Below are positions 46,121 through 56,782 of a stretch of 64,000 nucleotides of DNA, in pieces. The position numbers and the translations under genes were made by a program. Each line of letters begins with the position of its first letter. The first letter of the stretch is position 1. The notes beneath the pieces are model-generated. The model ran no database searches. It saw only the letters and a list, made by a program, of their open reading frames with translations, and was not told the origin of the DNA. The DNA comes from Oryzias latipes. Taxonomy: Eukaryota; Chordata; Actinopteri; Beloniformes; Adrianichthyidae. The stretch spans positions 9,502,950 to 9,566,949 of the forward strand of contig NC_019872.2 of assembly GCF_002234675.1 (NCBI RefSeq). Direction: 5' to 3'.

Positions 46121-47168
46121 CAGAGTTGAATCCAGAAGTTTACGTAGACCACATATGTTTTTTTTTTCTCACTATCAGACGTGAAACAAAAGTACACTTT
46201 TCGTGTTTTAGGTCAATTGCAATAAACAAAATTATTTCTAGTTTTTTTAAATTTCATCCAAGTCAAAGGTTTACATCCATTTCATCAGCATTTGGTACAA
46301 GTGCTTCAAACTGCAGCATTTGGGTGAAACGTCTTGGATATCCTTCCATAAGCTTCTTACAACATTTGGTAGGAATTTTGGCTCATTCCTCCAGACAGAA
46401 CTGGTGTAACTGATCCAAGTTTGCAGGTCGCCTTGCATACACGCCTTTTAAGCTCTGACCATAAATGTTCAATAGGATTTAGATCCTGGCTCTGTGATAG
46501 CCAATCCAAAACAATGACTTTGTTATCCTTAAGCCACTTTGTAACCAGTTTGCCAGTATGCTTTGGGTCATTGTCGATTTGGAAGATCCATTTGCACCCA
46601 AGCTTGAATTTTTTGGCTGATGTCTTCAGATGTTGCTTGTGTATTTCCACATACTATCCTTTCCTCCTGATCCCAGCTATTTTGTGAAGTGCACCTGTCC
46701 CTCCAGCAACCCTACAACATGATGCTGCCACCCCAATGTTTTACAGTTGGGATGGTGTTATGAGGCCTGCAGGTTTCCCCCTTTTTCCTCCGAACACAAC
46801 AATGGTCACTGTGGCCAAACAGTTCATTTTTAGTTTCGTCAGACCACAGGACCTGTTTCCAAAAATTATAGTCTTTATCTTGGTGTTCATTAACAAACTT
46901 TAATCTGGCCTAGCTATGTTTCTTTTAGAGTAATGGCTTCTTCCTGACAGAGTAGCCTTTCAGCCTATGTCTGTACAGTATCGGTACTCGTTTCACTGTT
47001 GATAGTGACAAAGTCTTACCATCTTCAGCCAGCATCTTCACAGCATCCTTTGCCTTCGTCCATGGGTTGTTCTGGACATATCGGACCAAAGTACATTCAT
47101 CTCTGGGACACAGAACTTATCTCCTTTTCGAGAGATACGATTGTTTCAAATTAACACAAGTACTGTCA
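46121..47168 (-). mobile_element. Tc1/mariner element, duplicated copy
   Basis: Unit 2 copy of 33593-34640, including the DNDPKHT and LNPIEHLW transposase motifs. One substitution was noticed in the non-coding end (33721 T against 46249 A). Confidence 0.7.
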
Positions 47169-47268
47169 ATAAATGTATCAGTAGCTTCCAAAGAGATGGG
47201 TTTTTTTAAAGGCATTTGATAAAGGTAATACAAATTTGTCTAAAAAAACTCTACTCTTATAAGTCAGA

Positions 47269-48651
47269 TGTAACCTACGTTAATAGGTTACATAGATTTT
47301 TTTCATCTTGTAGAGGGCGCTACAGGAGGGTTGTACGGTGGCCTAGAAGGGTCACAACACAACACATTAACTTTACACACAACACATTAACTTAACTCAC
47401 AACACAATAACTCACAACACAACACATTAACTCACAACACAACACATTAACTCGCAACAAAACACAATAACTCGCAACACAACATATTAACTCACAACAC
47501 AGCACATTAACTCACAACACAACACATTAACTCACAACACAACACATTAACTCACAACACAACACAACAACTCACAACACATTAACTCACAACACATTAA
47601 CTCACAACATAACACATTAACTCACAACACAACATATTAACTCAAAACACAACACATTAACTCACAACACGACACAATAACTCACAACACATTAACTCAC
47701 AACACAACACATTAACTCACAACACTATACAATAACTCACAACACATTAACTCATGGCCCAGAAGGGTCACAACACAACACATTATTTTACCTCACACAC
47801 TTTAACTCACAACAGAAGTAAAGCAGCAATGGAAGTGCTTTTATTCTGAAATTTCCACTGGGCTGAGCGGCTAACTACCCAACAGAAAGTAACGTCACAG
47901 TAAGCTGTGGAGGGAGCATGATTTTTTTACAAGAGAAGCTAGCAGCGGTGTTGCCAGATTGGGCGGTTTTGGTTCTAAATTTGCGGATAAAATGGCTTTG
48001 CCAGGGTTTGCATAATTTGGGTTTTTAGTTAATGTGTTGTGTTGTGAGTTAATGTGTTGTGTTGTAAGTTAATGTGTTGTGAGTTATTGTGTTGTATTGT
48101 GAGTTAATGTGTTGTGTTGTGATTTAATGTGTTGTGTTGCGAGTTAATGTGTTGTGAGTTAATGTGTTGTGAGTTAATGTGTTGTGTGTTAAGTTAATGT
48201 GTCGTGTGTAAAGTTAATGTGTTGTGTGTAAAGTTAATGTGTTGTGTGTAAAGTTAATGTGTTGTGTGTAAAGTTAATGTGTTGTGTTGTGACCCTTCTG
48301 GGCCACCGTAGGGTTGGGAAGCACAGAAGAACATGCGGGCAGGGATATGTGAGTTGTGTGATCTGTGAGCTGGACCTCAGACTGTTGGAAGAGAACGTGA
48401 GCGAGTTGTCCCCGTTCTTTTACATATTTTCCCTGGAAAGAAAGACGGTTATCTTTCGAGATATTGCCACCCAGATAACGAGTTTTTTGTTTTGTTTCAC
48501 ATTGACAAAGGATTTGGTGAGTGAAATAATTGATTATTATATAATCAATAATTATATAATTATTATGTTCACCCCAGAGAACAGAAGTAGCTACCCACTG
48601 GAGTCTGAACACGAGCAACCGTAAAAGGACCTTGGAACCCTGATTGTTACA
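47269..48651. mobile_element. Possible LTR-like fossil, duplicated copy
   Basis: Unit 2 copy of 34741-36123. Confidence 0.3.
47334..48310. mobile_element. Foldback element, duplicated copy
   Basis: Unit 2 copy of 34806-35782, with the same GGGTTG flanks. Confidence 0.75.
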
Positions 48652-49721
48652 AGGGAGAAATCGAACACTGCGTTCAATCATGGTAGGAGAGTGACTACCT
48701 TTTCCACAGGTGCTGAGTCACTGGGATCTGAAAGAACTCCTCAAGGACAGAACAGACTTGTATTTTCTTTTTTTTGAGATACTGTTTTGATTTAGAGAAT
48801 TTAAAAAATGTTTTATTGCCTTTTTGTGCACCAAACTAGTATAGTGGATTTAAATTGATTGAGATTCATTAAAGTAAAAGTTTTTTTGGTAAAATTTGAC
48901 CAACCCCGGGGTTAATCAGTTTTCTTTCTATACTAATTTTATTTGGGTTTTCAGGTTTAATTGTTCATGGCCTGTAATCATTTATTTTCTGAAGTCCGTT
49001 CAGCTGCTCCTCTGAACCTAGAGTTTATTCTGGTCCATTTGAGGTGCTACACAGACATTTAGCAAATAGAAATAATTTTGTTAATTATAACTGACCTAAA
49101 AAAGAAAAAGTTTACTTTATTTCATGTCTGATGGTAAGAAACTAATAAGCATATGTGTGTTTTTATGTGTTGTTTGTAAACCTCTGGTTTCAACTGTATA
49201 TCGATATATTTTATATTAAAGTGTAACAAGATATTTGCTCATCTTTGGACTTTCAACAATAAAAAAAAAGAGAATAAGTATTTTTATTGCAACAGCAAGT
49301 TGGTCTGATAATTTGATGACTCAAAAAAAATATAATAATAATAATAAAAATAATATTGATCATGTCAACAAAGACTCTTTCTGATATTTTTAAGAGTACA
49401 TTTTTAAAAAGTAGTCCTTGTAAGAAATTGAGCACAAAACACCCCACATACAAAATAATCTCAAAATAATACATTTAAGAGATTTTATCAAAGGATGGTG
49501 TACCTAATGCAAAAAATGCTGTGCTTTAGCTTGATTTAAACACACTATTCCTAGATAAAATCACAATATATTGTCATAACTATAATTGGTAGGCCACCAG
49601 GCTGATATGGTTAATATAAAGGATTTTTGCTTTCATCAAAGTAAAAGATCTTTTTTGACAATTATTTAAAATGCTGCATAAAGCCCTTTTGACATAATAC
49701 AACACTGCTTTTAACTTTTTC
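48652..49721. other. AT-rich spacer, duplicated copy
   Basis: Unit 2 copy of 36124-37193; nothing recognised. Confidence 0.4.
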
Positions 49722-49929
49722 TGTCATGATTTCAAAGAACCGAGACAGACCTAGGAAGGAAAACAGGAGAGTGTAAGGTAAGTTAGTTGATTAACTTTTG
49801 CAGGACGTAGATCCGATGGCAAGGAGGACGGCTGATGACAGCAGGTGAGTAGTAGAATGAGAAACGGGAATCCTGGCTTGAAGTTGTGGCGTGGCTGGAG
49901 GTTTTCTGCAAAGGCTGTGCTGGAGGGTA

Positions 49930-50711
49930 CACTCAAAAAAATGGTTAAAGCCCCTCTTTCATGTAACACAAGTAAATGAAGTTTGTATTTTTTTAAATAT
50001 ATTTATTTTAGAAATATGTGTCTACATTTAATTGACCCAACATAAAAAGTATTAATAGTTTCACCTATAAACTCCAGTTATCCAAAATAAATTAGTTCAA
50101 TTAAGGGGGCATGCTGTGCGCATGCGCTATGGCTGCAACGAAATTGAGGCACTCCCTTTTACACGTGCAAAATCATTCTTCCGTGATTCTTCTTTTATTG
50201 GTTGAATGCTGTTTTCCTGTTTCTCTTTATTTATTATTCTTATAGTATCTTCCGCCGTTTTTTGGCTACAATTTTTCACCTATTTCACCTATTTGCCTGC
50301 TAGGACTTTTGATCCTTCAAATCCTTCGACTTTTTGAAGAGAGAAAACTTTCGTTATTGTTTTTCCAAGTAAAAAAACGTACTGTGGCTTGGAATCATTT
50401 CAACTTGGTTTCTCCCAATGAGGTTATACACGAAGAACCTCATTAAACAGTGATCTACTTGCTGAGGTTCTAGGTTTGAGACTAGTGTCACACAATGTTT
50501 TTTGCCTTGCTTTCTTTTGCAGTAAGTAAGTTTCATTAAGTTAATGGATTTTTTTCTGTTTGGCTTTTTGTGATAAAATTGAGTTTGACTAACTCAATTA
50601 TATTTCATTACATGAAAGACTTTTCTTTGAGTTGGGGCTACTCATATTAATTGGATGGAAATCCTGCCCATACTTAAATTGAGTTTATCCAATGAGTTAT
50701 TTTTTTGAGTG
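49930..50711. mobile_element. CACTA-like element, 782 bp
   Basis: Ends CACTCAAAAAAAT ... TTTTTTTGAGTG, with TA on both sides (49928-49929 and 50712-50713). The empty site GGGTAGGC is seen in the other LTR near 52402-52412, confirming a 2-bp TA target duplication. Inner text is rich in AACTCAA/TTGAGTT. No transposase. The duplication breakpoint at 50119 lies inside it; the unit 1 copy is truncated at 37591. Confidence 0.65.
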
Positions 50712-52634
50712 TAGGCGTGAACAGGAAACGTGGCGTGATCAAGAAGACCCGATAGCTCTGGAGGCGAATCCCAGGTTAACACTTGTGATGGGTTTGTTTT
50801 CTGTAAGCAAGGCGTAGCAAATTATTAGCTTGAGGCAAAACTTCAAGAGCGAGAACATGAGTAAGCAGACTAGGCACCATGGAGGAGCAACGAACTGGCG
50901 ATGAATGCTGGATCTGGATTTCCTTAAGAAGACGGTAAGTAGATGAGTTGAGTGGAAACAGCTGGGAGTCCTCAGGAGCAGATCAGAGAGGGGTGGCGTT
51001 CTTCTGGACCATAACCCTCCCAGTCCACCAGGAACTGATAGCCGCAGCGCCAGATGTCCAACACCCGGATGACGGTGAAGGCCGGGGCGCCAACGATGAC
51101 TCGGGCATGCAGAGGGGAAGCCGTCGATGACTCTGGCGGGTGGAGTGGTAGCGGACGGCGGGCATAGAGGGCTCGGGTGGACCGGCTTGATCTGGGAGAC
51201 ATGAAAGGAGGGATGTACCTTGAGAGCAGTGGGCAGTCTGAGGCAGACACAGCAAGGGTTGATGATTTTGTCGATGGTGTAACGTCCAATATAGCGGGGG
51301 GCCAGTTTCTGAGAGGTAGCCTGGGTGGGGATGTTCCGCGACGAGAGCTAAACCCTTTGACCAGGCTGGTACGTGGGTCCCACCACCCTGTGATGATTTG
51401 CAATCTGGCAGATGCACTCCTTGGTGCGGAGGAGAGCGGCCCTGGCCTGGTGCCAAGTTTGTTGGCACCGCTGGAGGTCGTGCTAGACAGAGGGCACTGC
51501 CAGATAGAGTTCTTGTGACGGAAACAAAGGTGGTGAGTACCCAAGGGAGGCCTTGAAGGGAGAGATCCCTGTAGCAGAAGATGGGTGAGTATTATAGGCA
51601 TGCTCAACCCAAACCAGAAACCTGGACCAATCAGAGCTGTTCTGGAATGCAGCTTCCAGTTCTTCATTGGCTCTCTCCGCCTGGCCATTGGACTGCGGGT
51701 GGTACCCAGACGTCAAACTGGCTGTGGCACCTAGAGCGGAACAGAAGGCCTTTCAGACCTGCAAGACGAATTGGGGACCACGGTCAGAAACAATGTCTGA
51801 GGGAATCCCATGATGGCGGAAGACCTGATCGACCAGTATTTCACTGGTCTCGGTAGCTGTAGGGAGTTGTGGAAGGGGGAGAAAACAAGCAGACTTCAAA
51901 AAACGGTAGATAATGTTGAAAATCACAGTGTGTCCATGAAAGGGTGACAAACTAGTAACGAAGTCCACAGCGATGTGGGACCATGGGCGACTAGGAGTGG
52001 GTAGTGGAAGCAGGTAACCAGCAGGAGGTGAGTTAGACATCTTGGAGCGAGCACAGGTGGTACAAGCCGCCACGTATTCATGTACGTCCTTCTCCATGGC
52101 AGGCCAGAATAAACGTTTCTTCAGGAGGTTGATGGTCCTATGAACTCCAATATGGCAGGAGATTCGCGAGGCTTGACCCCATGTAAGAATGTTGGAGCTG
52201 AGGGAAGAGGGTACTGACAAAGTTCCTTGGGGACAGGGAGCATGGTTGGGTTCCTCACCTTGAGCCTGTAAGACCCAGGAGGAGTAGGAGGGGTTTAGTA
52301 CGGACGGCTAATGACAGCAGGTGAGTAGTAGAATGAGAAACGGGAATCCTGGCTTGAAGTTGTGGCGTGGCTGGAGGTTTTCTGCAAAGGCTGTGCTGGA
52401 GGGTAGGCATGAACAGGAATCGTGGCGTGATCGAGGAGGCCCAATAGCTCTGGAGGCGAATCCCAGGTTAACACTCGTGGTGGGTTTGTTTCCTGAAAGC
52501 AAGACTTAGGGAATTATTAGCTTGAGGCAAAACTTCAAGAGCGAGAACATGAGTGAGCAGACTAGGCACCACGGAGGAGCAACGAACTGGCGATGAGTGC
52601 TGGATCTGGATCTCCTTAAGAAGACTGCAAGTAG

Positions 52635-54144
52635 TAGTAGTAGTAGTTAGTGCCCTACCCGCCAATTTTAACTGCACCGCCCTTAGTACACACACCCCTC
52701 CCCCCTCAATATATACATCCCAACATAAACACACACACATACACACACCCTCTCAAACACACATACACGCACACACATTTTGCAAGGAAGGTGGGACCTA
52801 GGACCATCTGTCCCCTACCTCTTCCCTGGTGGGGGGTACGGGCCCCTTTGCAACGGCGGCCGTGTCCCCGGGGTGCCGGCTTCATGGGTCCAGCGGTGCT
52901 CTCTCCGTGCGGTGGGGGGGTTCACATTACATCTGAGCTGGGGGTGTTCGTGTCCCTGGGGGGTGGGTTCTGGTCCCTGCTCCTGAGCATTGGGCCCCGC
53001 CAAATTTCCAACTGTGGCCGAGCCTGGTCGGGCCATATTTACAACACCCCTTGTGGGCCCTCTTTTTTCCCTGGGGTTCCCCCTCCTGGGCGGGGGCGGA
53101 GGGCCCCTGCCTTGCTCCTCCCTGGACCAACCGTGGGCCAGGTGGATGGCTGCCTGGAGTGCGGAGCGGGGCTCCCTTGGGGGGTCCTGGCTCGTACCTG
53201 GGGTAGGGGCGGGGGGATGCCCGGAACTCCTGGGTGGTGGTGGGGTGCTCGTCTGGGGCTGTGGGTGTCCTTCTCCGGTGGGGCCCTGCGTTGGGCGCTC
53301 CCGGCGCGGCGGGGGGGCTGCTCTCTGGTTGGGCTGGGGCGGCGCTCTCTTTCCCTCCGTGCCTCCCTGCTCTCTGGCTCTGGGGGCCTTGCGGCGGTCC
53401 TGCTGGCCCTGGCCTGGGTGGCGGGCTTGGTCGCCCGGGTGGCGGTTGTTCCCTGCCGGTTCCCGTGTGGCGTTGGGGGGATTCCGGCTGCCGCTGCTGC
53501 TGCGGTGGGGGTCTTTGGGTGGGGATGGCTGGGCACTCTCCCTAATTCTTGTCACGTTCCACCATCCATTTTAGAAGAACATAAACACTCACCTGAGCAC
53601 AGGTGTTAGCTCACCTTTGCACTAACAGTTTGCATGATTGAATGACTGAAATATTTCACACTAGTTGGTTTTAAGGCATAAGTATGCGTGTGAACACTAT
53701 CTGTTTTGTGTACATGTCGACAGGTGGACATTTTTGCAGCTAGCAGGTGTGTTTATAACATTTGAGTGTGTGTGTGGATAGGCCCCGCCCTTTTTGTAAT
53801 ACATTTGAACCTTACCATAATGATTAACAACCAGTAAACTTGTTGCTTTATGCTGCTTCATGGTCTTACCCCCCTTCCCCTCCTATTATCACCCTCCTAC
53901 CCCCCCCCCCCCTCTCTCTAACGTCCCTCTCTCTTCTTCCCCTCTTTCCTTTTCCGTCCGGTCCAACACCAAAGATTTTCAAACATGATTGAAATTAATA
54001 AAGTTTGGCCTCAATTACAAAAGGGGTTTATTCAGACATACCTTTGGTTTGTCTGAAGATTAATAACCTCTCTTGTTAAAGTAAAATATGTCCAACACAA
54101 GAGGCCCTCAGCTCTCATCTGTCTGCCTAGCTGTTGGACAGGAC

Positions 54145-54175
<31 letters not shown>
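52635..54175 (+). mobile_element. GC-rich poly(A) retroposon, 5'-truncated copy
   Basis: Flanked by a target duplication of about 17 bp, AAGAAGACTRCAAGTAG (52618-52634 and 54176-54192), inside the right LTR of Gypsy fossil 2. Homology to the longest copy starts in its second 100-bp unit (TAGTGCCCTACCCGCC), so the 5' end is truncated; a short TAG repeat sits at the 5' joint. It ends with TTGGACAGGACAAG and about 30 A. The body diverges by scattered substitutions from the copy at 25672, so this is an independent insertion. Confidence 0.8.
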
Positions 54176-54179
<4 letters not shown>

Positions 54180-54281
54180 AGACTACAAGTAGATGAGTTG
54201 AGTGGAAACAGATGGGAGTCTTCAGAAGCAGAGCAGAGTGGGGTGGGGGAGGAGAACTGCCAGAGGCACCATGACATTTTC

Positions 54282-54794
54282 TTTTGGAAGGGAAAAATAA
54301 CGTTCTATACCCTCATCTTGAGACTTCAACATACAGGAAAAAATGATGTGCGCCTTTTAGCTTTTAGGGCATAATTGAAAGATGACTTTTTTTGCCATTT
54401 TTTTACTGACATATTTTGATATGTTTACTTGCCATACAAACAGTTTTGCTGTCAACAACTTTGTGGTGTTTTATTATGGGTCATTCAACAGGATAAACCT
54501 GTGAGCAAAAATAATCAATTTTTGTAGGGAGGTTGCTTTGAAATGAGGCCTCAGGTATATGTTGGACGTTGAATTTGAAGTAAAACTGCTCTGGGCAGCA
54601 GTGTTCAGAACTATTGCTCTGACCAAACCTCCAGGTTAATGTTCACAATATAAAGCACACCCAGAAGTGTTAAAAATAACATTTCTTTTTATGACCTCAA
54701 AAAACTGCTATAAAAATGCTTAGAAAAAGTTAACATTTAAGACAAATAGATGCAATTGAGCTTTGACTTGGCATTTTCAGAGAATTGTTTTATA
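54282..54794. other. Spacer, nothing recognised
   Basis: Non-coding between Gypsy fossil 2 and the OR pseudogene. Confidence 0.4.
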
Positions 54795-55612
54795 GAACAG
54801 TGGGTGGTCGAACAAAAAAGTCCAAGAGTTTTGGGATAAGAGCTGTGCTTCCACACAGATCTATCAAAGCCAAGTTGAACACAATCATGTATTTAGGAGA
54901 ATGAGGAGTCCTCACCAAGCAGATAACTAAGAGGAGAAAGACATTTCCAATTACAGTCATTACATAGACAAAACACAAGAAAACATAATAATACTGAGTG
55001 TGAGGAATATTGGAAAACTCACTGTAACTGCCAGCACTGCCATTTGCAAGTTGTTGTTTTAAGCTTAAGTTTATATATTAATTTCAGTGATGCATATTTT
55101 ATGTTCATTTGCTATTAAACAGTCCTTGAAATTATTATCAGAGTGGTAATAATCGATTTTATCAGTTAATGGAACTTTTAAGTTGATTTTTGTTTCCTTC
55201 AGACTGTTATTGTTGTAACACGCTACAGACAGAGTGCATGGACCACAGAGAAAGTGTCAGTGTTTTAAACGTTATACCGCGAAGAAAGTGTCAAGTGTTT
55301 AACTTTATTTCTTTTACATGGAACAAGTCTTGTGTCATTGAAAGAGTTGGTGCAGAAAGATCTCCAACCCCCTTTGTGGTATTGCAGCCAACGAGTTCTC
55401 ACTGTAACTCCCCTCTGGATACATCACGGACACAAGGCGTTCTGTGTTGACGGGCATTTTTGATGGCACCTGTGTGCAAATAAACACCCGTCAACACAGA
55501 ACGCCTTGTGTCCGTGATGTATCCAGAGGGGAGTTACACCACTGATAAAGAATTTTTCTGGGCGAACAAATGTAACATTCATAATGGCCCTGGCTCCTTT
55601 TTCTTTATTCAT
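54795..55612 (-). pseudogene. Olfactory receptor pseudogene, second subfamily
   Basis: Starts at an ATG at 55612 with MNKEKGARAIMNVTFVRPEK, matching the N-terminus of the 13831/31420 receptors. It is broken after the FFISG position by an insertion (about 55022-55538), resumes at SNIPHTQYYYVFLCFVYVMTVIGN and TM2 (LIDLCGSTALIPKLLD), and is lost from about 54795 onward. TM3 to TM7 are absent, so it cannot make a receptor. Its upstream flank is still alignable with the intact genes. It is a host gene fossil produced by transposition and truncation. Confidence 0.9.
55022..55538. mobile_element. Insertion with 52-bp perfect hairpin inside the OR pseudogene
   Basis: About 515 bp absent from paralogues. 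The outer ends are TGTAACTGCC and GGGGAGTTACA (inverted), with CACTG on each side of the insertion as a possible target duplication. The right part is a perfect inverted repeat, 55403-55454 against 55487-55538, with a 32-base loop. TCACTGTAACT occurs at both 55019 and 55399, so this may be two nested insertions. No coding sequence; the superfamily is unknown. Confidence 0.6.
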
Positions 55613-55830
55613 TTCTCAAATCAAAATTAATTTGGCAATTTAATGAAAACTACAACAAAAAATGAGTGGACATATTCAACATCAAACAGCTGCAGCAGAG
55701 CATTGCATGAAAACATGATATGGGTTTGGAAGTTTTTATGTTTACACCTTTGCATTTAAAAAAAAGCTGCTTGGTGACAACTGTATGAGGTGGTGACATG
55801 CTTCAGTGATTTCTATCTTAGGTGATGCAA
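55613..55830 (-). promoter_or_regulatory. Decayed upstream region of the OR pseudogene
   Basis: Alignable with 14827-15040 (CTGCAGCAGAGC, TTTTTATGTT and TTAGGTGATGCAAC lines) but diverged. The GGGG-ended MITE is absent here. It serves as an outgroup for judging which bases of the upstream block are constrained. Confidence 0.4.
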
Positions 55831-56189
55831 CCAGCCTACAAAATATAATTAGTCGCTTGAGAATCAAGAACAAGATGCAAACAAATCGAAAGAAGATGTG
55901 TACAAAAAAAGCTAAAACCTTGAAGCTTTAAATGGTTGCAAATCTATACCTGTTAATGTTAGAATCCCACAGACTGAAGGTGTGCACCATGCATGAAAAC
56001 ATTTTGGACAATAATTACCATATTTTTTGCTCTATAATACATAAAAGCCTTGTTGTTTTTTTTAAACAGCTCGTTTTACAAGTTGTTATTGTTAATACAC
56101 TAATGTGGCTAACGTGTAGCCATATCAGACTGGAGCTCATCTGTTGGACTTTAAATGTTTTGTTGTAGAGTTAGATAAGTTAATTCTTC
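55831..56189. other. Spacer, nothing recognised
   Basis: No gene or named repeat seen. Confidence 0.4.
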
Positions 56190-56634
56190 TCTATGAGTTC
56201 TGGCATCGCCAGTCTGTCCTGGGGAAGGACCCCTCCTTCATGTGGACACCCCTGAGGTTTCTTTGTTTTTTCCGGAATCCGTTTTATTTAGGAGTTTTTC
56301 CTTACCACGTAGGAGGGTCTAAGGGCAGGGGTGTCCAGTTTTAGTTGAGTTAGTTCAGTTTAGAATCTCTCTATTGAATTATTTGTGTTCATGATCCTTT
56401 TGAATTTATGTTTTACTCTACATTTTTTTGCACAAAGCCCATCGAGACGACTTTTGTTGTGATTTTGGGCTCTACGAATTGAATTGAATTGAATTGAATT
56501 GAATTGAATTGAATTGAATTGAATTGAATTGAATTGAATTGAATTGAATTGAATTGAATTGCATTGCATTGCATTGCATTGCATTGCATTGCATTGCATT
56601 GCATTGAATTGAATTGAATTGCATTGAATTGAAT
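56190..56634 (+). repeat. Teleost interspersed repeat with pentamer tail
   Basis: Reads CCAGTCTGTCCTGGGGAAGG, a CCCTGAGGTTTCTT line, GGAGTTTTTCCTTACC and an AAGCCCATCGAGACGAC line before the GAATT array. This is the layout of a very abundant fish retroposon whose 3' end is (ATTGA)n. The class is probably non-LTR. Confidence 0.55.
56476..56634. repeat. (GAATT)n microsatellite with GCATT block
   Basis: 17 GAATT units, then 9 GCATT, 3 GAATT, 1 GCATT and 1-2 GAATT. The block of a variant unit shows that one A-to-C change spread within the array. Confidence 0.95.
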
Positions 56635-56666
56635 CCACCTTCACTGATTTGCACTGGTGGTTTGGC

Positions 56667-56782
56667 AGAGATGTTTTTTGTCCAATGTCCTTCCTGCACT
56701 GTCCTTCCTGTGTCAGGAAGGACAGTGCAGGAAGGACATTGGACAAAAAAAATCTCTGTCCTTCCTGTGTCAGGAAGGACAG
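56667..56782. repeat. Double hairpin, TGTCCTTCCTG units
   Basis: 44-bp arms 56667-56710 and 56714-56757 pair with one mismatch around a 3-base loop; a second 12-bp hairpin follows at 56756-56782. The unit GTCCTTCCTG recurs in both directions. Confidence 0.9.

Larger units (their letters stand above)
37592..50119. repeat. 12.53-kb tandem duplication, unit 2
   Basis: Direct repeat of 25055-37591. At the junction, GCATGCTGTGC is followed directly by CCCCAACC with no shared bases between the two parental ends, so the join is blunt. The unit ends at 50119, where unit 1 joined to the BEL text and unit 2 instead continues into the rest of the CACTA-like element. Confidence 0.95.
49722..54276 (-). 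mobile_element. Ty3/Gypsy fossil 2, both outer ends present
   Basis: Outer ends TGTCATG ... CATGACA with TTTTC on both sides (49717-49721 and 54277-54281), a 5-bp target duplication as expected for Gypsy. The interior (about 50985-52260, minus strand) holds integrase-region pol text ([41 protein letters not shown]) and a chromodomain-like end ([15 protein letters not shown]), so it is a chromodomain Gypsy related to fossil 1. Matching LTR text lies on both sides, each LTR opened by another transposon (49930-50711 and 52635-54175). It is broken: most of gag and pol is gone. It is older than the tandem duplication, which carries its left end. Confidence 0.85.

Noticed and set aside
56360-56746. 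Open frame rich in Asn, Gln, Ile, Met and Cys
   Set aside because: Translation of the GAATT/GCATT microsatellite; a pentamer gives a repeating peptide in any open frame.
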